Shown here: positions 59,558 through 64,000 of the stretch, in pieces
Layout of the letters: every line of letters begins with the position of its first letter
Position numbering within the stretch: the first letter of the stretch is position 1
From: Erwinia piriflorinigrans CFBP 5888
GTDB taxonomy: Bacteria; Pseudomonadota; Gammaproteobacteria; Enterobacterales; Enterobacteriaceae
Direction: 5' to 3'
Assembly: GCF_001050515.1 (NCBI RefSeq)
Contig: NZ_CAHS01000015.1
Coordinates: 744,001-808,000, forward strand
Length of the DNA: 64,000 bases
Notes under the pieces: generated by a model
What the model saw: the letters and a program-made list of their open reading frames with translations, nothing else
Database searches by the model: none
What the model was told of the DNA's origin: nothing
Program-made: the position numbers and the translations under genes

Positions 59558-60826
59558 ATGAGTCAAAACCTCGTGATGGAATCCCCTGTGTCACCGGCTG
59601 ACGGGGCGGCATTGCCCGACCTCCATCAGCGCCTGCGCCAGGCCGACGGGGTAAAAACCCGGCGTTCCCTGCTGCTGATTGCCCCGCTGCTGGTCTTCGT
59701 GGTGGTCTGTTTTCTGTTTCCCATCGTCTCTATTTTGAGTAAAAGCGTTGCCAACCCGGAATTTCATGACAATCTGCCGCAGACCAGCGCTGCGCTGCAA
59801 CGGTGGTCGGGCAAAACCCTGCCGGACGAGGCGCTGTTCGCTGTCCTCGGCGAGGAGCTTATCGCCGCCCGTAAAGACGGTCGACTGGCCGTTATCGCCA
59901 AACGTCTGAGCTATGAAGACGCCAGCTACCGCCGCCTGATTGTCACCGCACCACGACTGGTTTCCGCCTCCGGTAGCGGGGTGAAAGCGGCATTGATCGC
60001 CGGGCAGCCGTTATGGGGTGAACTGAGCACCTGGCAAACCCTGAAGCGCGTGGCTAGTCCGGTCACCAGCTACTACCTGCTGTCGGTGTTCGACCGTAAA
60101 GTGGATGCGAAAACCGGCGTCGAGCGGCCGCTGCCAGCGGACCAGGCTCTGTATGTTAATGTGCTGCTGCGCACCCTGTGGATGGCAACGGTGGTGACGC
60201 TGCTCTGTGTCGGCATCGGCTACCCGCTGGCATGGTGGCTGGCGAAACAACCCTCCAACCGCGCCAATCTGCTGATGATCCTGGTGCTGCTGCCCTTCTG
60301 GACCTCGCTGATCGTGCGTACCGCCAGTTGGATCGTCCTGTTGCAATCCGGCGGCCTGATCAATCGCACCCTGATGGCGATCGGCATCATCGACCATCCC
60401 CTGACGCTGGTGTTTAACCGCATCGGTGTGTTTATCTCCATGACCCATATTCTGCTGCCGTTTATCGTGCTGCCGCTTTATGCGGTGATGAAAGGTATTT
60501 CGCCCAGCTATGTGCGCGCCGCCGTCTCGCTGGGCGCACATCCGTTTGTCGCTTTCTGGCGCGTCTACGTGCCGCAAACTTATGCCGGTATCGCCGCTGG
60601 TGCGCTGCTGGTGTTTATGATGGCGATTGGCTACTACGTGACCCCTGCCCTGCTGGGCGGGCCGGATGACCAGATGGTGAGCTATTTCGTCGCCTTCTTT
60701 ACTAACAGTACGATGAACTGGGGAATGGCCGCCGCGCTGGGGAGCCAGCTGCTGGTTATCGTGCTGCTGCTGTATATCGTCTATGTGCGCGTAACCCGTA
60801 CCTCTGCCGAAGCGGCAGCCCATTAA
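59558..60826 (+). CDS. ABC transporter permease, PotB type
   Basis: 422 residues. The first membrane helix (SLLLIAPLLVFVVVCFLFPI) is followed by an unusually long periplasmic section of about 150 residues (to about 200), then five more helices with the EAA-type loop GAHPFVAFWRVYVPQTYAGI that contacts the ATPase. PotB is normally about 280 residues, so this belongs to the larger subgroup with an inserted periplasmic domain. Shine-Dalgarno AAGGAAG precedes the ATG. The partner permease starts 7 bases later. Confidence 0.87.
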   Translation: MSQNLVMESPVSPADGAALPDLHQRLRQADGVKTRRSLLLIAPLLVFVVVCFLFPIVSILSKSVANPEFHDNLPQTSAALQRWSGKTLPDEALFAVLGEELIAARKDGRLAVIAKRLSYEDASYRRLIVTAPRLVSASGSGVKAALIAGQPLWGELSTWQTLKRVASPVTSYYLLSVFDRKVDAKTGVERPLPADQALYVNVLLRTLWMATVVTLLCVGIGYPLAWWLAKQPSNRANLLMILVLLPFWTSLIVRTASWIVLLQSGGLINRTLMAIGIIDHPLTLVFNRIGVFISMTHILLPFIVLPLYAVMKGISPSYVRAAVSLGAHPFVAFWRVYVPQTYAGIAAGALLVFMMAIGYYVTPALLGGPDDQMVSYFVAFFTNSTMNWGMAAALGSQLLVIVLLLYIVYVRVTRTSAEAAAH

Positions 60827-60833
60827 GGAGATA

Positions 60834-61664
60834 ATGATGCGACAACAAGGCACTCTGATCCTGCGCCTGTGGAAAGGCCTGTTTAACTTCTATGCGGCGG
60901 CGGTATTACTGTTTCTGATTGTACCGGTGCTGACCATCGTGCCGCTGTCGTTTAACGCCAGCTCGTTTCTCAGCTATCCGCTCAGCGGTTTCTCATTGCG
61001 CTGGTATCACACCTTCTTCCATTCGCAGGAGTGGCTGGGTGCGCTGGGGAACAGTCTGCTGATTGCGCCGCTGGCTACCCTGCTGGCAACGGCGCTCGGG
61101 GTGCTGGCAGCGATGGGGCTGGTGCGCGGTGAGTTTCGAGGCAAAGGGGTGGTGATGGCAATTATCATCTCGCCGATGGTCGCTCCGGTGGTGATTATTG
61201 CTGTTGGCATGTTCTTCTTTTTCGCCAGGCTCTCACTGCTTAACAGCTATCTTGGGCTGGTGCTGGCCCACGCGCTGCTCGGCGTGCCCTTTGTAGTGAT
61301 CACCGTGGTGGCGGTGTTAAAAAGCTATGATACTAATCTGTCACGTGCCGCTGCCAGCCTTGGGGCTTCGCCGCTGGTGGTATTTCGTAAGGTGACGCTG
61401 CCGCTGATTGCTCCCGGGGTGTTTTCCGGCGCGCTGTTTGCCTTCGCGGCCTCTTTCGACGAAGTGGTGGTGACGCTGTTCCTCGCCAGCCCGAGCCAGC
61501 GCACGCTGCCGATCCAGATGTTTGCCGGTATCCGCGAAAACCTTGACCCCACCATCGCCGCCGCTGCCAGCCTGATGATCGGGGCCTCGCTGATTCTGCT
61601 GATCGTGATGGAGATATTGCGCCGCCGTGGCGAAAAGATGCGCCAGTCAGCACCGGCACATTAA
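60834..61664 (+). CDS. ABC transporter permease, PotC type
   Basis: 276 residues, six membrane helices, EAA loop AAASLGASPLVVFRKVTLPLIAPG. It pairs with the PotB-type permease just upstream. Two ATG codons stand in tandem (60834 and 60837). The Shine-Dalgarno AAGGAG is better spaced (6 bases) for the second one, so the true N-terminus may be one residue shorter. It converges with yfcD. Confidence 0.88.
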   Translation: MMRQQGTLILRLWKGLFNFYAAAVLLFLIVPVLTIVPLSFNASSFLSYPLSGFSLRWYHTFFHSQEWLGALGNSLLIAPLATLLATALGVLAAMGLVRGEFRGKGVVMAIIISPMVAPVVIIAVGMFFFFARLSLLNSYLGLVLAHALLGVPFVVITVVAVLKSYDTNLSRAAASLGASPLVVFRKVTLPLIAPGVFSGALFAFAASFDEVVVTLFLASPSQRTLPIQMFAGIRENLDPTIAAAASLMIGASLILLIVMEILRRRGEKMRQSAPAH

Positions 61665-61691
61665 CTCATTCACGGGGGAATGCGGTGAAAC

Positions 61692-61722
61692 AGCGATGGT
61701 GCGCGCTCGTGGCACCATCGCT
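61692..61722. terminator. Hairpin between the convergent PotC-type permease gene and yfcD
   Basis: AGCGATGGTGC (61692-61702) and GCACCATCGCT (61712-61722), a perfect 11-bp stem. T-runs are weak on both sides (GTTT on the minus side), so termination efficiency is uncertain. Confidence 0.6.
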
Positions 61723-61727
61723 AATGG

Positions 61728-62258
61728 TTACTCTTGCGCAGCCCGTCCTGACTCGTTATTGCGCGTCAGCCACAGCGACAGCGCTTTCAGCGAGTCGGCG
61801 GTAAACTCATCACAACGGGCGGTGATCTCTTCCGGCGTCATCCAGAAAATTTCATCCACCTCTTCTTCCTGCATGGAAAACGGGCCGTGGGAGACGCAGC
61901 TGAATAACCCGCCCCACACGCGGCAGTGCTCATCTTCAAAATAGAATTGGCCGTGCTCAGCAAACGGCACCGCCGCAATACCCAGCTCTTCTTCCGCTTC
62001 GCGCCGCGCCGATGCCAGCATCTCTTCGCCGCTCTGCACCACGCCACCCGCCGTGGCATCCAGCATACCCGGCATAAAGTCTTTAATTTCAGTACGACGC
62101 TGTACCAGAATTTTACCCATGCCGTCGTGAACCACGATGTAAGTTGCGCGATGGCGCAAACACTGTGCCCGCATCTGTGCACGGCTGGATTGTGCAATCA
62201 CCTCGTTGTCGTCGTTAACGATGTCCACCCACTCCGTGCCCTGATCTTGCTCCACCAT
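61728..62258 (-). CDS. yfcD: Nudix hydrolase YfcD
   Basis: 176 residues (E. coli 180). The Nudix box runs from [20 protein letters not shown] to ELGI, matching GX5EX7REUXEEXGU. The start region [35 protein letters not shown] is that of YfcD, an IPP-isomerase-like Nudix protein whose substrate is not settled. The ATG at 62258 follows AAGGG; upstream in-frame sequence has no similarity. In E. coli yfcE lies between yfcD and yfcF; it is absent here. Confidence 0.94.
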   Translation of the reverse strand: MVEQDQGTEWVDIVNDDNEVIAQSSRAQMRAQCLRHRATYIVVHDGMGKILVQRRTEIKDFMPGMLDATAGGVVQSGEEMLASARREAEEELGIAAVPFAEHGQFYFEDEHCRVWGGLFSCVSHGPFSMQEEEVDEIFWMTPEEITARCDEFTADSLKALSLWLTRNNESGRAAQE

Positions 62259-62381
62259 CCGTAACCCTTTTTTTTGTTCTGGCGCCTGGCGCTGAGTTGA
62301 ATCACTTGTCTTCGCGCCTGATGGCGCGAGCCGCACTAAATTAATGTTTAACCGCGTTCGAAGCAATCTCCAATTTGTGCG

Positions 62382-63098
<717 letters not shown>

Positions 63099-63221
63099 TC
63101 ATAGCGGGCCTGGAGCGCAATTCACAACATCAATCTGTGCGCATGACATCACACGCAATTTCGCCATCTTCACCTATGATAAAAGCAGATGTTGTACTGA
63201 CTCTTCTCAAAGGATAACCAC

Positions 63222-64000
63222 ATGCATATTCTGATTACCGGCGGATCGGGGCTGATTGGTCGCCCGTTAACTGCCCACCTGCTACAACTGGGCCATCGGG
63301 TCAGCGTGGTCACCCGCGACGTCGCCGCTGCCCGCAGCAAACTGGGGGAGCGGGTCGGGCTGTGGTCAGGGTTGGATCAGCAACAGGATCTGAATGATAT
63401 TGATGCGGTGATTAATCTGGCTGGGGAGCCGATTGCCGGCAAACGCTGGAGTCATGCACAAAAACGCCTGCTGTGTGACAGCCGCTGGCAGATAACCGAA
63501 CGTCTGGTCGCATTGATTAAGGCCAGTAGTCGCCCGCCTGCGCTGCTGATTTCCGGCTCTGCGACCGGCTACTATGGTGACAGCGGCGACCAGGTTCTGA
63601 CCGAGGACGATCCCGGGCATGATGAATTTACCCATCAGCTCTGCGCGCGCTGGGAACAGCTGGCGCAGCAGGCGCAGAGTGACCAGACTCGCGTTTGCCT
63701 GATCCGTACCGGCGTGGTGCTGAGCAAACAGGGTGGTGCGTTGGCACAAATGAAACTGCCGTTTAAACTGGGCGTCGGGGGCGCGCTGGGCAGCGGCAGG
63801 CAGTATATGCCGTGGATACATCTGGAAGATGCCATTAACGGTATTCTGTGGCTGCTGGATAAACCAGAACTGCACGGCCCGTTCAATCTGGTGGCTCCTT
63901 ACGCGGTGCGCAATGAGCGGTTTGCCGCTGCCCTCGGTCAGGCCATGCATCGTCCGGCCTGGATGCGCGCTCCGGCAATGGCGATTAAGCTGATGATGGG
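63222..64000 (+). CDS. yfcH: NAD-dependent epimerase-like protein YfcH, 5' part (runs off right edge)
   Basis: 259 codons are visible of a protein usually near 300. An SDR-family fold: Rossmann motif [18 protein letters not shown] at the start, [27 protein letters not shown], and [39 protein letters not shown] (read in parts), characteristic of the YfcH/SulA (TIGR01777) group. The function in cells is not known. The ATG at 63222 lies about 7 bases after AAAGGAT. Confidence 0.94.
   Translation, partial: MHILITGGSGLIGRPLTAHLLQLGHRVSVVTRDVAAARSKLGERVGLWSGLDQQQDLNDIDAVINLAGEPIAGKRWSHAQKRLLCDSRWQITERLVALIKASSRPPALLISGSATGYYGDSGDQVLTEDDPGHDEFTHQLCARWEQLAQQAQSDQTRVCLIRTGVVLSKQGGALAQMKLPFKLGVGGALGSGRQYMPWIHLEDAINGILWLLDKPELHGPFNLVAPYAVRNERFAAALGQAMHRPAWMRAPAMAIKLMM

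Overview
The window is chromosomal DNA of a gammaproteobacterium of the Erwinia/Pantoea type. The backbone follows the Escherichia coli order rcsC ... gyrA-ubiG-nrdAB-yfaE-yfaY ... elaB-nuoN..A-lrhA-alaA-yfbR ... yfbT-yfbV-ackA-pta ... yfcD-yfcF ... yfcH, and most proteins resemble their E. coli counterparts closely. The genus is inferred from this synteny and from the accessory content. No tRNA, rRNA or CRISPR array was recognised.

Left part (1-7.6 kb): the N-terminal 396 residues of the RcsC sensor kinase run off the left edge, followed by a membrane-anchored AraC-type regulator divergent from a secreted alpha/beta-hydrolase. Then comes an AT-rich accessory block. An IS200-type transposase remnant lies on its left. 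The core is a compact four-gene cassette: outer-membrane barrel, Sec-exported Gly/Ala-rich protein with a double-glycine-like leader, small inner-membrane protein, and a periplasmic C39 peptidase. On the right are a truncated, frameshifted tonB-like gene and a ChaN-type lipoprotein gene behind a perfect 33-bp Fur-box palindrome. The cassette is the best candidate for an undescribed system. It has the logic of an export route: Sec to periplasm, then leader clipping, then an outer-membrane pore.

Middle part (7.6-42.8 kb): housekeeping genes. These are gyrA, ubiG, the class Ia ribonucleotide reductase operon nrdA-nrdB-yfaE (NrdR and DnaA boxes upstream, an intrinsic terminator inside the operon), yfaY, kup, elaB, opgD, an HdeD-like membrane protein with a papain-like tail, the complete 13-gene complex I operon nuoA-N, lrhA/hexA, alaA and yfbR. 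opgD carries a one-base frameshift just after its Tat signal.

Right part (42.8-64 kb): where E. coli has yfbS, this genome has two tandem paralogous genes of about 840 codons that end in an R-S-E ADP-ribosyltransferase domain and look like effectors or toxins. The backbone then resumes with yfbT, yfbV, ackA and pta. A polyamine/GABA module follows: a PotA-like ATPase, a MocR/GabR-type regulator, a GabT-type aminotransferase, a periplasmic binding protein and two permeases. The window closes with yfcD, yfcF and the 5' part of yfcH.
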